Of a DNA stretch of 64,000 nt, positions 48,073-59,179 are shown piece after piece. This stretch comes from an uncultured Piscinibacter sp. GTDB lineage: Bacteria > Pseudomonadota > Gammaproteobacteria > Burkholderiales > Burkholderiaceae_C. Below the pieces are notes generated by a model, which was not told the origin of the DNA, made no database searches, and saw nothing but the letters and a program-made list of their open reading frames with translations. Location: positions 1 to 64,000 of the forward strand of contig NZ_CALFYO010000013.1 of NCBI RefSeq assembly GCF_937952055.1, written 5' to 3'. Numbering within the stretch: the first letter of the stretch is position 1; every line of letters starts with the position of its first letter. The translations under genes and the position numbers were made by a program.

Positions 48073-49295
48073 CTGAGCACGTCCTCGGCGCTGCGACCCA
48101 CGACCTCGCGGTAGATCACCGCGTCGGTGTCTCCTTCGCTGCCCAGCAGCAGCACGCGCGATGAATCGTCCAGTGCCAGCGTCTGCCGCAGCGCCGGGTG
48201 ATCGCGGGCGGCGAGCAGCGCGGCCAGACCGACGCCCCCGGTCTCGCCGGCCACCACCGGCGGGTCGCCAGGTGCCGGATCGGCGAGCACGCGCATCGCC
48301 TGCAGCGCATAGTCGTCGTCCACCGCCACCGCCACGTTGGCGCCGCTGTGCAGCACCTCCCAGGCCAGGTCCGACACTTCGCCGCAGGCCAGCCCAGCCA
48401 TCACGGTGTCGAGGGCACCCCCGACGACGACCGGGCGTCCCGCCTGCAGGCTGCGATAGACGCAGTCGGCCCGGGTCGGCTCCACCACCACGAAGCGCGG
48501 GCGTCGTTCGCCCCAGCGTAGCCAGAAGGTGGCACACACCGCCGCCGCCAGCGCGCCGACTCCGGCCTGCGCGAACACATGCGTCGGCACCGGGCGGCCG
48601 GCCAGCTGCTGCACGATCTCGGCGCCCATCACGCCGTAGCCGCACATCACATCCAGGGGGATGTCGCGGTAGCCGGGGTACGAGGTGTCGGACACCACGG
48701 TCCAGCCTTCGGCCGCCGCAGTCGCAGCCGCATGGCGCACGGCGTCGTCGTAGTTGCCCTTCACCTCGCGCACCTCGGCGCCATAGCGGGCAATCGCGTC
48801 GCGCCGGCCCTGGCTGACATGTTCGTGCACATAGATCACGCAGCGGCAGCCGAACAGCCGTGCACCCCAGGCCACCGAGCGGCCATGGTTGCCGTCGGTG
48901 GCGCAGGTGACGGTCGCGCCGCGAACGACGTCGTCGAAGGCGCCCGACAGCAGATCGCGCGAGCTGACGTGCGCGAGACCGCGCGCGGACATGGCCTTGT
49001 GGCGCAGCACATTGGCCACCGCGTACGCGCCGCCGAGCGCCTTGAAGCTGCCGAGGCGGAAGCGGTCGCGCTCGTCCTTGTAGAGCAGTTCGCCCACTTC
49101 GAGCTGCCGCGCCAGCCCCGGCAGTTCCCGCAGCGGCGTCGCTGCATAACCGGGCCAGCTCGAGATCTCGGCCAGCGCGGCATCGAAGCCGGCGCGCGTC
49201 AGGCTGCGCGGCGGCCCGCCGTCATAGGGCAGCGCGGGCGCAGCGGCCGCCGGATTGGCGTAGGCGCGTGCTTCAGGGGTGCTGGTCATGCTCAT
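48069..49295 (-). CDS. dpaL: Diaminopropionate ammonia-lyase
   Basis: This is a 408-residue PLP enzyme that converts D- or L-2,3-diaminopropionate to pyruvate and two ammonia. PLP-lysine is in GSFKALGGAYA, and TCATDGNHGRSVAWGA, YPGYRDIPLDVMCGYG and GETGG follow in family order. The ATG at 49295 overlaps the ATPase stop by four bases (ATGA). A second in-frame ATG lies two codons on. Placement next to an importer and two carbamoylases points to a diaminopropionate-type compound as one substrate of the locus; the E. coli ygeX-ygeY cluster is a partial parallel. Confidence 0.92.
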   Translation of the reverse strand: MSMTSTPEARAYANPAAAAPALPYDGGPPRSLTRAGFDAALAEISSWPGYAATPLRELPGLARQLEVGELLYKDERDRFRLGSFKALGGAYAVANVLRHKAMSARGLAHVSSRDLLSGAFDDVVRGATVTCATDGNHGRSVAWGARLFGCRCVIYVHEHVSQGRRDAIARYGAEVREVKGNYDDAVRHAAATAAAEGWTVVSDTSYPGYRDIPLDVMCGYGVMGAEIVQQLAGRPVPTHVFAQAGVGALAAAVCATFWLRWGERRPRFVVVEPTRADCVYRSLQAGRPVVVGGALDTVMAGLACGEVSDLAWEVLHSGANVAVAVDDDYALQAMRVLADPAPGDPPVVAGETGGVGLAALLAARDHPALRQTLALDDSSRVLLLGSEGDTDAVIYREVVGRSAEDVLR

Positions 49296-50310
49296 GCCGC
49301 AGTCTGCTCCTTCTTGGGCATGGAGGCGGGCTGGCGCAGATGGCACGCCACCCATTGGCCCGCCTGCACCTGCTGCAGCGGCGGTTCCTCGCGCCGGCAG
49401 CGTTCTTCGGCGTGCGGGCAGCGGGTGTGGAAATGGCACCCGGGGGGAGGCTTCATGGGGCTGGGCACGTCGCCGCTCAGGACCCGGCGCTGCCTGCGCA
49501 CCGTGGGGTCGGGCACCGGCACGGCGTCGAGCAAGGCTTCGGTGTAGGGATGCAGCGGCTGCGTGAAGATCGCCTTGCGCGGCGCGATCTCGACGATCTT
49601 GCCCAGGTACATCACCGCCACCCGGTGACTGATGTGCTCCACCACCGCCAGGTCGTGCGCGATGAACAGGTAGGACAGGTGGAACTCCTGCTGCAGGTCC
49701 ATCATGAGGTTGATGACCTGCGCCTGCACCGAGACGTCGAGCGCCGACACCGGTTCGTCGCAGACGATGAGCCTGGGCTGCACCGACAGTGCTCGCGCGA
49801 TGCCCAGACGCTGGCGCTGACCCCCGGAGAACTCGAACGGGTACTTCACCATCTGGTCCGGGCGCAGGCCCACGCGCTCGAACAGTTGTGCCACGCGCTC
49901 GCGGGTCGCCGAGTCAGAAAGGCTTTCGTAGTTGCGCAGCGGCTCGGCCACGATGTCGGCGGCGCGGATGCGCGGATTAAGCGACGAGTACGGATCCTGG
50001 AACACCGCCTGCAATTCGCGCCGCACCGGACGCATCTGCGCCTGGCTCAGGGCCTCGATGGGCTGGCCGCGCCACAGGATGCGGCCTTCGGTGGGATCCT
50101 GCAGGCGCAGGATGAGCTTGCCGGTGGTGGACTTGCCGCAACCCGACTCGCCCACCAGGCCGAGCGTCTCGCCGGCGGCGATGGAGAAGCTGACGCCGTC
50201 GACCGCGCGCACCTTGCCGCCGCTGCGGCCCAGCCAGCCCTGCTCGGTGGCGTAGTGCTTGCGCAGCCCCTGAACGTCGAGCAGCAGGTCCTTGGGGGTG
50301 TCTGCCATGT

Positions 50311-50314
<4 letters not shown>
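49292..50314 (-). CDS. Peptide-type ABC transporter ATPase (OppF/DppF type)
   Basis: This is a 340-residue ABC ATPase with Walker A GESGCGKSTTGK, signature FSGGQRQRLGIARAL and Walker B LIVCDEP. A C-terminal oligopeptide/dipeptide extension has cysteines (GCHFHTRCPHAEERCR), which binds an iron-sulphur cluster in related proteins. It pairs with the next ATPase to power the importer. The ATG at 50314 overlaps the stop of oppD-like by four bases. Confidence 0.93.
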
Positions 50315-51350
<1,036 letters not shown>

Positions 51351-51354
<4 letters not shown>

Positions 51355-52244
51355 ATCCGGCGCGCCAGTCGGGGGTCGAGCGCATCGCGCATGCCGTCAC
51401 CGAGCAGGTTGACCGACAGCACCGTGATCGACAGGAAGATTCCCGGGAACAGCAGGATGGTGCCCGCCACCTGGATGAGGCTGCGCGCCTCGGCCATGAT
51501 GTTGCCCCAGCTCGGGATGTTGGGCGGCGTGCCTGCACCGATGAAGGACAGGATGGCCTCGGTGATCATGGCGGAGGCGCAGATGTAGGTGGCCTGCACC
51601 AGCAGCGGCGCCACCGTGTTGGGCAGGATGTGGCGCAGCAGGATGGCGGGCAGACGGGTGCCCGAGGCCGTGGCCGCTTCCACGTAGGGTTGCTCGCGCA
51701 GTGTCAGCACCAGCGAGCGCACCAGGCGCACCACGCGCGGCACCTCGGTGATGGCAATGGCGACGATCACGTTCTGCAGGCTGGCCTTGGTCAGCGAGAT
51801 CAGCGCGATCGCCAGCAGCACCGACGGGATCGACATCAGCCCATCCATGACACGCATCACCACCGCGTCCAGCCAGCGCAGGTAGCCCGTCACCAGTCCG
51901 ACGGCCAGGCCGATCACGCTGGCCAGCAGCGCCACCGCCAGGCCCACCGACAGCGACACCCGCGTGCCGTAGACCACCCGGCTGTAGACATCGCGGCCGA
52001 TCATGTCGGTGCCGAACCAGTGTTCGGCCGACGGCGGCTTGAGGCGCCGGACAGGCGAAAGCGCCAGCGGGTCGGTCGTGCCGAGCCAGGGCGCGAACAG
52101 CGCCACGCAGACCATCAGTACCAGCACCACTGCGCCGGCAATGGCGGTGGGATGGCGGCGCAGCGCGTCCTTGAAGCGCAGCCAGGTCGGCGACACCGAG
52201 CGGGGCGCGATGATCACGGCTGAGGCGCTCGTCGACATGCTCAT
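51351..52244 (-). CDS. Peptide-type ABC transporter permease (OppC/DppC type)
   Basis: This is a 297-residue inner-membrane permease with an N-terminal segment (AGAVVLVLMVCVALFAPWLG), HWFGTDMIGRDVYSR and the EAA loop around EAATASGTRLPAILLRHILP. About six hydrophobic segments. The start ATG at 52244 lies four bases after the preceding permease stop. An ATG two codons later has no better site. Confidence 0.92.
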
Positions 52245-52248
52245 CGGC

Positions 52249-53190
52249 TCAGTAGCGGATGCGAGGATCGAACAGCGAGTAGCTGAGGTCGACCAGCAGG
52301 TTGACCAGCACGTACACCGCGGAGAACAGCAGCGTGACGCCCTGGATGATCGGGTAGTCGCGGCGCAGGATCGCATCCACGGTGAGTCGGCCGAGGCCCG
52401 GGATCGCGAAGACGGTCTCGGTCACCACCACCCCGCCGATCAGCAAGGCCACGCCAATGCCGATGACGGTGACGATGGGCACCGCGGCGTTCTTCAGCGC
52501 ATGACGGACCAGCACGGTGCGCGGCGCCAGCCCCTTGGCGGTCGCGGTGCGCACGTAGTCCTGCGCCAGCACGTCGAGCATGGTGGCCCGCGTGATGCGC
52601 GCGATCAGCGCCATGTAGACGATGCCCAGCGCCAGGCTGGGCAGGATCATGTGGCGGATGAAGGGGCCGAACCCTTCCTTCAGGCTGCGGTAGCCCTGCA
52701 CCGGCAGCCATTCGAGCTGCACCGCGAACAGCAGGATCAGCCCGTAGGCGATCACGAACACCGGCACCGAGAAGCCGAGTACCGAGACGGCCATCACGAC
52801 GCGATCGATCCAGCCGCCGGCGCGCGCGGCCGCCAGCACGCCCAGGGGCACCGCCAGTCCGACGGCGACGATCAGCGTGCACACCGTGAGAGCGAGCGTC
52901 GGCTCGACGCGCTGCCCGATCAGCGTGGTCACCGGCAAGGTGGTGAAGATCGAGGTGCCCAGGTCGCCGTGCGCCAGCGCCCACAGCCAGCTGCCGAAGC
53001 GCACGAGGTAGGGCTGGTCCAGCCCCAGCTGGGCGCGGATGCGCGCGATGTCGGCCTCGGTGGCGATGTCGCCGGCAATCACCGCAGCCGGGTCGCCCGG
53101 GCTCAGGTAGAGCAGCGAGAACACGAACAGCGCCACGACGCCCATCACCGGAATGGTGGCGAGCAGGCGCTTCAGCAGGTATCGGAGCAT
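52249..53190 (-). CDS. Peptide-type ABC transporter permease (OppB/DppB type)
   Basis: This is a 313-residue inner-membrane permease. It starts MLRYLLKRLLATIPVMGVV and has the OppB pattern LGLDQPYLVRFGSWLW, the EAA loop near YVRTATAKGLAPRTVLVRHA, and six hydrophobic segments. It lies 55 bases after the substrate-binding protein and just before the second permease, in the standard SBP-B-C-D-F order. Confidence 0.93.
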   Translation of the reverse strand: MLRYLLKRLLATIPVMGVVALFVFSLLYLSPGDPAAVIAGDIATEADIARIRAQLGLDQPYLVRFGSWLWALAHGDLGTSIFTTLPVTTLIGQRVEPTLALTVCTLIVAVGLAVPLGVLAAARAGGWIDRVVMAVSVLGFSVPVFVIAYGLILLFAVQLEWLPVQGYRSLKEGFGPFIRHMILPSLALGIVYMALIARITRATMLDVLAQDYVRTATAKGLAPRTVLVRHALKNAAVPIVTVIGIGVALLIGGVVVTETVFAIPGLGRLTVDAILRRDYPIIQGVTLLFSAVYVLVNLLVDLSYSLFDPRIRY

Positions 53191-53245
53191 CGGTGAGGGG
53201 ATCGATCGCGGGCCCGCTGAGCGGGCCCGCCCGGCGGCGGGGCCG

Positions 53246-54850
53246 CTACTTCTTCTCGACGTTCCAGATGAAGGTCACCGGCGAGTTGATCACGCCGGAC
53301 AGGTTGCTCCGGTACGCGGTCGGGATGATGAACTGTGCCGTCGGGATGTAGGGCACGGTCTCGAAGGCGCGCCGCTGCATGTCTTCGGCGACCTTCTTCT
53401 GGTCGGCCAGTGTCGGCGCGTTGAACCACGCATCGCGCAGCTCCTCGAGCTTGGCATCGGTCGGCCAGCCGAACCACGACTTGTCTCCCGCGCCGCGCAG
53501 CGGCGAGTTCAACGCCGGCGTGGTGATGTCCGGCCCGACGAACCAGGTGTGGAAGACGCTCCAGCCGCCCTTCTCGACCGGCTCCTTGGAGGAGCGGCGC
53601 GTGATCAGCGTGCCCCAGTCGCTCGCCGCGAGTTCGACGTTCAGGCCGATCTTGCGCAGCAGTTCCTGCGTGACCAGCGCCTGCGAGTTGACGATGGGCT
53701 GGTCGGTGGCCGTCATCAAGATGATCTTCTCGCCCTTGTACCCGGCCTCCTTGACGAGCGCCTTGGCGCGCTCGACGTCGCGCTTGCCGGTCAGCGCCTC
53801 GGAGCCGGCCGTGCTGGCCATCGGCGTGCCGCAGGTGAAGTACGACGGGCAGGGCTTGCCGTTCTTCGGGTCGCCGGCGATCGCGATCGCGTAGTCGTTC
53901 TGGTCCAGCACCGCGAGCACGGCCTGGCGCATCTTCACGTTGTTGAACGGCGGATTCAGATGGTTGAAGCGCAGCAGGCCGATCGAGCCGAGCGGATCGA
54001 CGCTCTCGACCTTGATGTCCTTGTTCTTGGCCACGACCGGCACCAGGTCCACCGGCACCTGCTGCCACCAGTCCACCTCGCCGGTGTTCAGCGCGGCCGC
54101 CGCGGTGGCGGAGTCAGGGATGTAGATCCACTCGACCCGGTCGACCTTCACCACCTTGCCGCCGGCGCCCCAGGACGGCGCCTCCTTGCGCGGCACATAG
54201 TCGGTGTTCTTGACATACACGACCTTGTTGCCGGGCACCCACTGTTCCTTGACGAACTTGAAGGGGCCCGAGCCGGTGGCATCGGTGATGGCCGTGAACG
54301 CATCGGTCTTGGCGATCCGCTCGGGCATGATGAAGGGCACGTTCGACGAGGGCTTGGCGAGCGCTTCCAGCACGTACGGGAACGGCTTCTTCAGCTTGAG
54401 GCGGAAGGTCTTGTCGTTGACCGCCGTCCAGGCCTCGGTCATCTCACCCAGGCGCTGGCCGAACACGTCGCGCTTGGCCCAGCGCTCGATGGATGCGATG
54501 CAGTCGGCCGATCGCACCGGCGCACCGTCGTGGAACTTGAGACCGTCGCGCAGCGTGAAGGTGTAGGTGAGGTTGTCCTTGCTGACCTCCCACTTGTCCA
54601 CCATCTGCGGCTGGACCTTGAAGCTCGCATCGGTGGCGAACAGCACGTCGTACACCATGTAGCCATGGTTGCGCGTGATGTATGCCGTGGTCCAGATCGG
54701 ATCGAGGCTGCGCAGATCGGCCTCGGGCACGAACTTCAGCACCTTGTCCTGTGCCAGCACCGGGGCAGCGAATGCCACACCCGTCGCCAGCACGAGGCCA
54801 GTCGCCAACTGATGCAGACGCGCTTTGAATCTCGGGAACCCAACCGTCAT
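53246..54850 (-). CDS. ABC transporter periplasmic substrate-binding protein (SBP_bac_5)
   Basis: This is a 534-residue cluster C (DppA/OppA-type) binding protein. A signal peptide (LATGLVLATGVAFAAPVLAQ) ends at VLAQ-D. The start ATG at 54850 has AAAAGGA upstream, and the 33 codons before it are not needed. Family features are SLDPIWTTAYITRNHGY, FKFHDG-like LKFHDGAPV, and RFNHLNPPFNN. It heads the minus-strand operon, 242 bases from the divergent D-aminoacylase. Ligands of this class are peptides, opines, nickel complexes or acylated amino acids; the neighbours suggest a modified or D-amino acid. Confidence 0.9.
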   Translation of the reverse strand: MTVGFPRFKARLHQLATGLVLATGVAFAAPVLAQDKVLKFVPEADLRSLDPIWTTAYITRNHGYMVYDVLFATDASFKVQPQMVDKWEVSKDNLTYTFTLRDGLKFHDGAPVRSADCIASIERWAKRDVFGQRLGEMTEAWTAVNDKTFRLKLKKPFPYVLEALAKPSSNVPFIMPERIAKTDAFTAITDATGSGPFKFVKEQWVPGNKVVYVKNTDYVPRKEAPSWGAGGKVVKVDRVEWIYIPDSATAAAALNTGEVDWWQQVPVDLVPVVAKNKDIKVESVDPLGSIGLLRFNHLNPPFNNVKMRQAVLAVLDQNDYAIAIAGDPKNGKPCPSYFTCGTPMASTAGSEALTGKRDVERAKALVKEAGYKGEKIILMTATDQPIVNSQALVTQELLRKIGLNVELAASDWGTLITRRSSKEPVEKGGWSVFHTWFVGPDITTPALNSPLRGAGDKSWFGWPTDAKLEELRDAWFNAPTLADQKKVAEDMQRRAFETVPYIPTAQFIIPTAYRSNLSGVINSPVTFIWNVEKK

Positions 54851-55032
54851 GATGTCCTTTTCCTCTTCGGTGAACTGCACAGGGCCTGATTGGCGCCGCA
54901 CACGGCACCGCCAGCCCACACACGGATCAGCAAGACCCGTTCCCGCCACCCGGCATCGATCGGCGCAGGCATCGCCTGCCGTCGCGGCGGCATCGTTGTG
55001 CCGCGGCGGTGCACGCGCACCAAATCGGTCAT

Positions 55033-55050
55033 TTGTCGGTCCACAGACAA
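55033..55050. promoter_or_regulatory. TTGTC-N8-GACAA dyad in the divergent control region
   Basis: TTGTCGGTCCACAGACAA is an imperfect palindrome with five-base arms, lying 43 bases upstream of the D-aminoacylase ATG. It is in the only region that can control both divergent operons (54851-55092). Such TTGTC/GACAA spacing is seen in operators of GntR- and related-family repressors. No regulator gene is in the locus, so this is a candidate only. Confidence 0.4.
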
Positions 55051-55092
55051 TGATCCAGACTATAGGTGGGGTCTATTGGGAGTAATGCCGGG

Positions 55093-56544
55093 ATGCCTGA
55101 GCACGATTGTTTGCTGCGCGATGCACTCTTGTTCGACGGGTCGGGCGCCGGGCGCCGGCGTGCCGACGTGGCCATCGAGGCGGGCCGCATCGTCGCGGTC
55201 GGTGACCTCGGCCACGCGCCGGCGCGCGAGGTGGTCGACCTGAGTGGCCTGGCCCTCGCGCCGGGATTCATCGACGTGCACACGCACGACGACCGGCTGC
55301 TGCTCGCCGACCCGACGATGGCGCCCAAGCTCAGCCAGGGGGTGACCAGCGTGATCGCCGGCAACTGCGGCATCAGCCTGGCGCCTCTGGGCCGACGGGA
55401 GGCGGTGCCACCGTTGAACCTGGTCGCCGACGGGCCGGCTCAGCGCTTCGACTCGTTCGCGGCGTACTTCGCCGCGCTCGAACACGAGCCGCCCGCCGTC
55501 AACATGGCCGCGCTGGTCGGCCACACCACCTTGCGCGTCGTGACCATGCAGGCCCTCGACCGCCCGGCCGACCGCGGCGAGATCGCGCACATGCAGGGGC
55601 TGGTTCGCGAGGCGCTGCAGGCCGGGGTGCTGGGTCTGTCCACCGGTACCTACTACGCGCCGGCGAGCGCGGCCAGCGCCGAGGAGATCCTCGCCGTGTG
55701 CGAGCCGTTGCGCGGCAGCGGCGCGCTGATCGCTTCGCACATCCGCGACGAGGGCGAGCGCGTGCTCGAGTCCATGACCGAGGCGATGAAGATCGCCAAC
55801 GCTCTGGGCGTGCGGCAGGTGATCTCGCACCACAAGGTGGTCGGCCGCGCGAACTTCGGCCGCTCGCGCGAAACGCTGGCGCTGCTGGACCAGGCCCGCC
55901 TGGAGGGCGACGTGTGCCTGGACTGCTACCCCTACACCGCCTCGTCCACCGTGCTGCGCAAGGACACCGCGCGACAGGCTTCGCGCACGCTGGTCGCCTG
56001 GTCGAAGGCGCGGCCCGCCGCCGCCGGGCGCGACCTCGACGACCTGGCCCGCGAGCAGGGGCTCGACACCGACGCCATGATCGACGCGCTGCAGCCCGCC
56101 GGCGCGATCTACTTCTCGATGGACGAGGCCGACGTGGAACGCATCCTCGTCCATCCGCAGACGATGATCGGCTCCGACGGCCTGCCGCACGACACCTTTC
56201 CGCACCCGCGGCTGTGGGGCGCCTTCCCGCGCGTGCTCGGCCACTACGCCCGCGATCGGCACCTGTTCAGCCTCGAGACCGCGGTGCACAAGATGACCGG
56301 ATTGCCGGCCTCGCGCTTCGGCCTGCAGGGGCGCGGCCTGGTGCGGCCCGGATTCGCCGCCGACCTGGTGGTGTTCGACCCGGAGCACGTGATCGATGCC
56401 GCCACCTACGCCGAGCCGCAGCGCCCGGCGAGCGGCATCGCGCGCGTCTACGTCAACGGCCGACTGGCCTGGCATGCCGGCGCCGGCACCGGCGCACGCG
56501 CAGGCCGCGTGCTGCGTCGCGCGGCCCCCGGAGCCTCGTCATGA
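55093..56544 (+). CDS. D-aminoacylase / N-acyl-D-amino-acid deacylase
   Basis: This is a 483-residue amidohydrolase that should remove acyl groups from N-acyl-D-amino acids. Zinc ligands are H63 and H65 in DVHTHDD, C92 in GNCGISLAP, histidines in ASHIRDEG and SHHKVVG, and the aspartate in GSDGLPHD. This matches the D-aminoacylase family, including its unusual cysteine ligand. I take ATG 55093, with GGGAG upstream; a GTG nine codons earlier is in frame. It heads the plus-strand operon, and its stop overlaps the next start (ATGA). Confidence 0.92.
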   Translation: MPEHDCLLRDALLFDGSGAGRRRADVAIEAGRIVAVGDLGHAPAREVVDLSGLALAPGFIDVHTHDDRLLLADPTMAPKLSQGVTSVIAGNCGISLAPLGRREAVPPLNLVADGPAQRFDSFAAYFAALEHEPPAVNMAALVGHTTLRVVTMQALDRPADRGEIAHMQGLVREALQAGVLGLSTGTYYAPASAASAEEILAVCEPLRGSGALIASHIRDEGERVLESMTEAMKIANALGVRQVISHHKVVGRANFGRSRETLALLDQARLEGDVCLDCYPYTASSTVLRKDTARQASRTLVAWSKARPAAAGRDLDDLAREQGLDTDAMIDALQPAGAIYFSMDEADVERILVHPQTMIGSDGLPHDTFPHPRLWGAFPRVLGHYARDRHLFSLETAVHKMTGLPASRFGLQGRGLVRPGFAADLVVFDPEHVIDAATYAEPQRPASGIARVYVNGRLAWHAGAGTGARAGRVLRRAAPGASS

Positions 56545-58040
56545 AGATCGTCAGCGCACGCCTGAATCACGAGACCAACACCTTCTCGCCGGTGCCCACG
56601 CCCTTGCAGGCCTTCGGCCCGGACGGGCCGAGCTTCGGCGACGCAGCGCTGGATCGGGCGCAGGGCACGCGCACCGGCCTGGGCGCCTTCATCGCGGCGG
56701 CGCAGGCGCGCGGCGCGCAGATCTCGGTGGCCGTCAATGCCACCGCGAACCCGAGCGGGCGGGTCCATGACGACGCCTTCGAGCACATGGCCGGCCGCAT
56801 CGTCGAGGCCTTGCGCGGCGGCTGCGACCTGATCCTGCTCGACCTGCACGGCGCGATGGCCACACAGTCCTTCGATGACGGCGAAGGCGAGCTGCTGCGG
56901 CGCGTGCGCGCGCTCGCACCGCATACGCCGATGGCCGTCGCCCTCGATCTGCACGGCAACATCAGCCAGACGATGGTCGACCACGCGGACCTGATCGTCG
57001 GCTTCAAGACCTACCCGCACGTCGACATGTTCGAGACCGGCGCCCATGTCGCACGGCTCGCCTTTCGCATGCTGGACACGGGGCGGCGACCCGCGCTGGC
57101 CTGGGCGCAGCCGCCGCTGCTGTCGCACACGCTGCGCAGCGCCACCGGCGAGGGCGCGATGCAGCGCGCGGTGCAGCGAGCGCAGCAGCTCGAGGCCGAC
57201 GGACTGCAGGCGGCGAGCGTGTTCGCCGGCTTCTCGCTGGCCGACATCCGCGACGCCGGCATGAGCGTGGTGGTGGTCGGCGACGACGCCGCGCAGGCAC
57301 AGTCGGCCGCCGACGAGCTGGCGCGCCAGATCTGGCGCGAGCGCGACGGCTTCGTCTACGCGAGCGAGCCGCTCGAGGCGAGCGTTGCACGGGCGCGCGG
57401 GCTGCGCGCATCGGCGCCACGCGAGGCCGGCCCGGTGCTGCTGCTCGACCATGGTGACAACGTCATGTCCGGCGGCAGCTGCGACACCACCACCCTGCTC
57501 GAGGAATGCCTGCGCCAGGGCCTGCGCCACATCGGCATGGGCCCGTTGGCCGACCCGGCCACGGTCGCCCAGTGCGTGGCCGCAGGCGTCGGCAGCGAGC
57601 TGCAGGTGGCGCTGGGCAACAAGACACCGCTCGGCCTGCCGGGTGGACAGCCTGCCCCGTTGTCGCTGCAGGTGCGTGTGCGCGCCGTAGGCGACGGGCG
57701 CTTCCGCATCACCGGGCCGATCTACACCGGCGAGACCTGGGCCATGGGCCGCAGCGTGGTGCTCGACCACGCCGCCGGCACGCTGGTGGTCAGCGAGCGC
57801 CCGATGGAGCCGCTCGACCTCGGCGTGTTCACCAGTCTCGGCGTGGATCCACGCGGCTTCGAGCACCTGATCCTGAAGTCGCGCATGTACTGTCGGCCGG
57901 CGTTCGGGCCGATCGGCTGCGGGCTGGTCGAATGCGACAGCCGTGGCGTCACCAGCTCCGACTACGCGCTGTTCGACTTCCGCCGCGTGCGGCGGCCCAT
58001 CCACCCCCTCGACGCGGCCGCCGCGTTGCACTATCCATGA
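56541..58040 (+). CDS. M81 family metallopeptidase, MlrC type
   Basis: This is a 499-residue protein of the MlrC family, named after the peptidase that finishes breakdown of linear microcystin. N-terminal DUF1485 motifs are LNHETNTFSP, LLDLHGAMATQ and ALDLHGNIS. The C-terminal MlrC domain has DHGDNVMSGGSCDTT and CRPAFGPIGCG. Zinc ligands are expected among these histidines and aspartates. Members are often encoded in catabolic clusters for modified or D-amino acids. It overlaps both its neighbours by four bases. Confidence 0.85.
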   Translation: MKIVSARLNHETNTFSPVPTPLQAFGPDGPSFGDAALDRAQGTRTGLGAFIAAAQARGAQISVAVNATANPSGRVHDDAFEHMAGRIVEALRGGCDLILLDLHGAMATQSFDDGEGELLRRVRALAPHTPMAVALDLHGNISQTMVDHADLIVGFKTYPHVDMFETGAHVARLAFRMLDTGRRPALAWAQPPLLSHTLRSATGEGAMQRAVQRAQQLEADGLQAASVFAGFSLADIRDAGMSVVVVGDDAAQAQSAADELARQIWRERDGFVYASEPLEASVARARGLRASAPREAGPVLLLDHGDNVMSGGSCDTTTLLEECLRQGLRHIGMGPLADPATVAQCVAAGVGSELQVALGNKTPLGLPGGQPAPLSLQVRVRAVGDGRFRITGPIYTGETWAMGRSVVLDHAAGTLVVSERPMEPLDLGVFTSLGVDPRGFEHLILKSRMYCRPAFGPIGCGLVECDSRGVTSSDYALFDFRRVRRPIHPLDAAAALHYP

Positions 58041-59179
58041 CCCGAATCGATCCCGTCGCGCTGACGCAGGCGCTGGTGCGCGCCGACACCGTCAACCCGC
58101 CCGGCCACGAAGACCTGTGCACCACGCAGCTCGCCGACCTGCTCTCCGGCGCCGGCTTCGACTGCCGCAGCGTCGCCTTCGCGCCGCGCCGCAGCAGCCT
58201 GATCGCCCGCATCGGCGGCCGCAGCGACCGCGCGCCGCTGTGCTTCACCGGCCATGTCGACGTGGTGCCGCTGGGTGCGGCGGCGTGGCAGCACGACCCG
58301 TTCGGCGCCGACATCGTCGACGGGCGGCTGTACGGCCGCGGCTCGAGCGACATGAAGAGTGGCGTGGCGGCATTCACCGTGGCGGCCATCGAGCTGGCCG
58401 ACTGCGCGCGCGACGGCGCCGGTCTGACCCTGGTCATCACCGCCGGTGAAGAGACCGGCTGCGAGGGCGCGTTCCACATGGTCGGTTCGCACGAGACGCG
58501 CGCCCTGCTCGGCGCGGCCGGCGCGCTGGTGGTGGGCGAGCCCACCGGCAACGCACCCCTGGTCGGCCACAAGGGCGCCTTCTGGCTCTCGGCCAGCCTG
58601 TCCGGCGTCACCGCGCACGGCTCGATGCCCGAACGCGGCGACAACGCGATCTACAAGATGGCACGTGCGGCGCTGGCGCTCGAGGCATTCCGCTTCGAGT
58701 CCGACGCGCACCCGCTGATGGGCGCACCGACACTGAACGTCGGCACCGCGCGCGGCGGCCTCAACATCAACTCGGTGCCCGACGCGGCGGAACTCGGCAT
58801 CGACATCCGCAGCGTCGCCGGTCAGGACCACCGCCAGGTGCTGCAGTGCCTGTGCCACGCGCTCGGCCCGCAGGTGCGGCTGCGCACGCTGCTCGACGTC
58901 GGCAGCGTCTATACCGAACCCGACGATCCCTGGATGCAGCGGATCTTCGCGCTCTGCGAAGCGCGTCGCGGCGTGCGCCCGCGACCCGCCACCGTGTCCT
59001 ATTTCACCGACGCCGCGGCGCTGCGCGGCCCGCTGGGCATGCCGCCCACGGTCATCCTCGGTCCCGGCGAGGCGGCGATGGCGCACCAGACCGACGAGTA
59101 CTGCCGCGTCGAGGCCATCCACGAGGCCACGGCCCTCTACGCCGACCTGATCCGCGACTGGTGTGGGGTGGCGGCTTGA
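58037..59179 (+). CDS. M20 family deacylase (ArgE/DapE type)
   Basis: This is a 380-residue dinuclear zinc hydrolase. Motifs are FTGHVDVVPLG, GRGSSDMKSG, AGEETGCEG and a late MAHQTDEYCRVE. A lid domain has VTAHGSMP. It resembles acetylornithine deacetylase and succinyl-DAP desuccinylase, but its context implies an N-acyl amino acid or small peptide. ATG 58037 overlaps the MlrC stop by four bases, and its stop overlaps the amidase start. Confidence 0.88.
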   Translation: MTRIDPVALTQALVRADTVNPPGHEDLCTTQLADLLSGAGFDCRSVAFAPRRSSLIARIGGRSDRAPLCFTGHVDVVPLGAAAWQHDPFGADIVDGRLYGRGSSDMKSGVAAFTVAAIELADCARDGAGLTLVITAGEETGCEGAFHMVGSHETRALLGAAGALVVGEPTGNAPLVGHKGAFWLSASLSGVTAHGSMPERGDNAIYKMARAALALEAFRFESDAHPLMGAPTLNVGTARGGLNINSVPDAAELGIDIRSVAGQDHRQVLQCLCHALGPQVRLRTLLDVGSVYTEPDDPWMQRIFALCEARRGVRPRPATVSYFTDAAALRGPLGMPPTVILGPGEAAMAHQTDEYCRVEAIHEATALYADLIRDWCGVAA

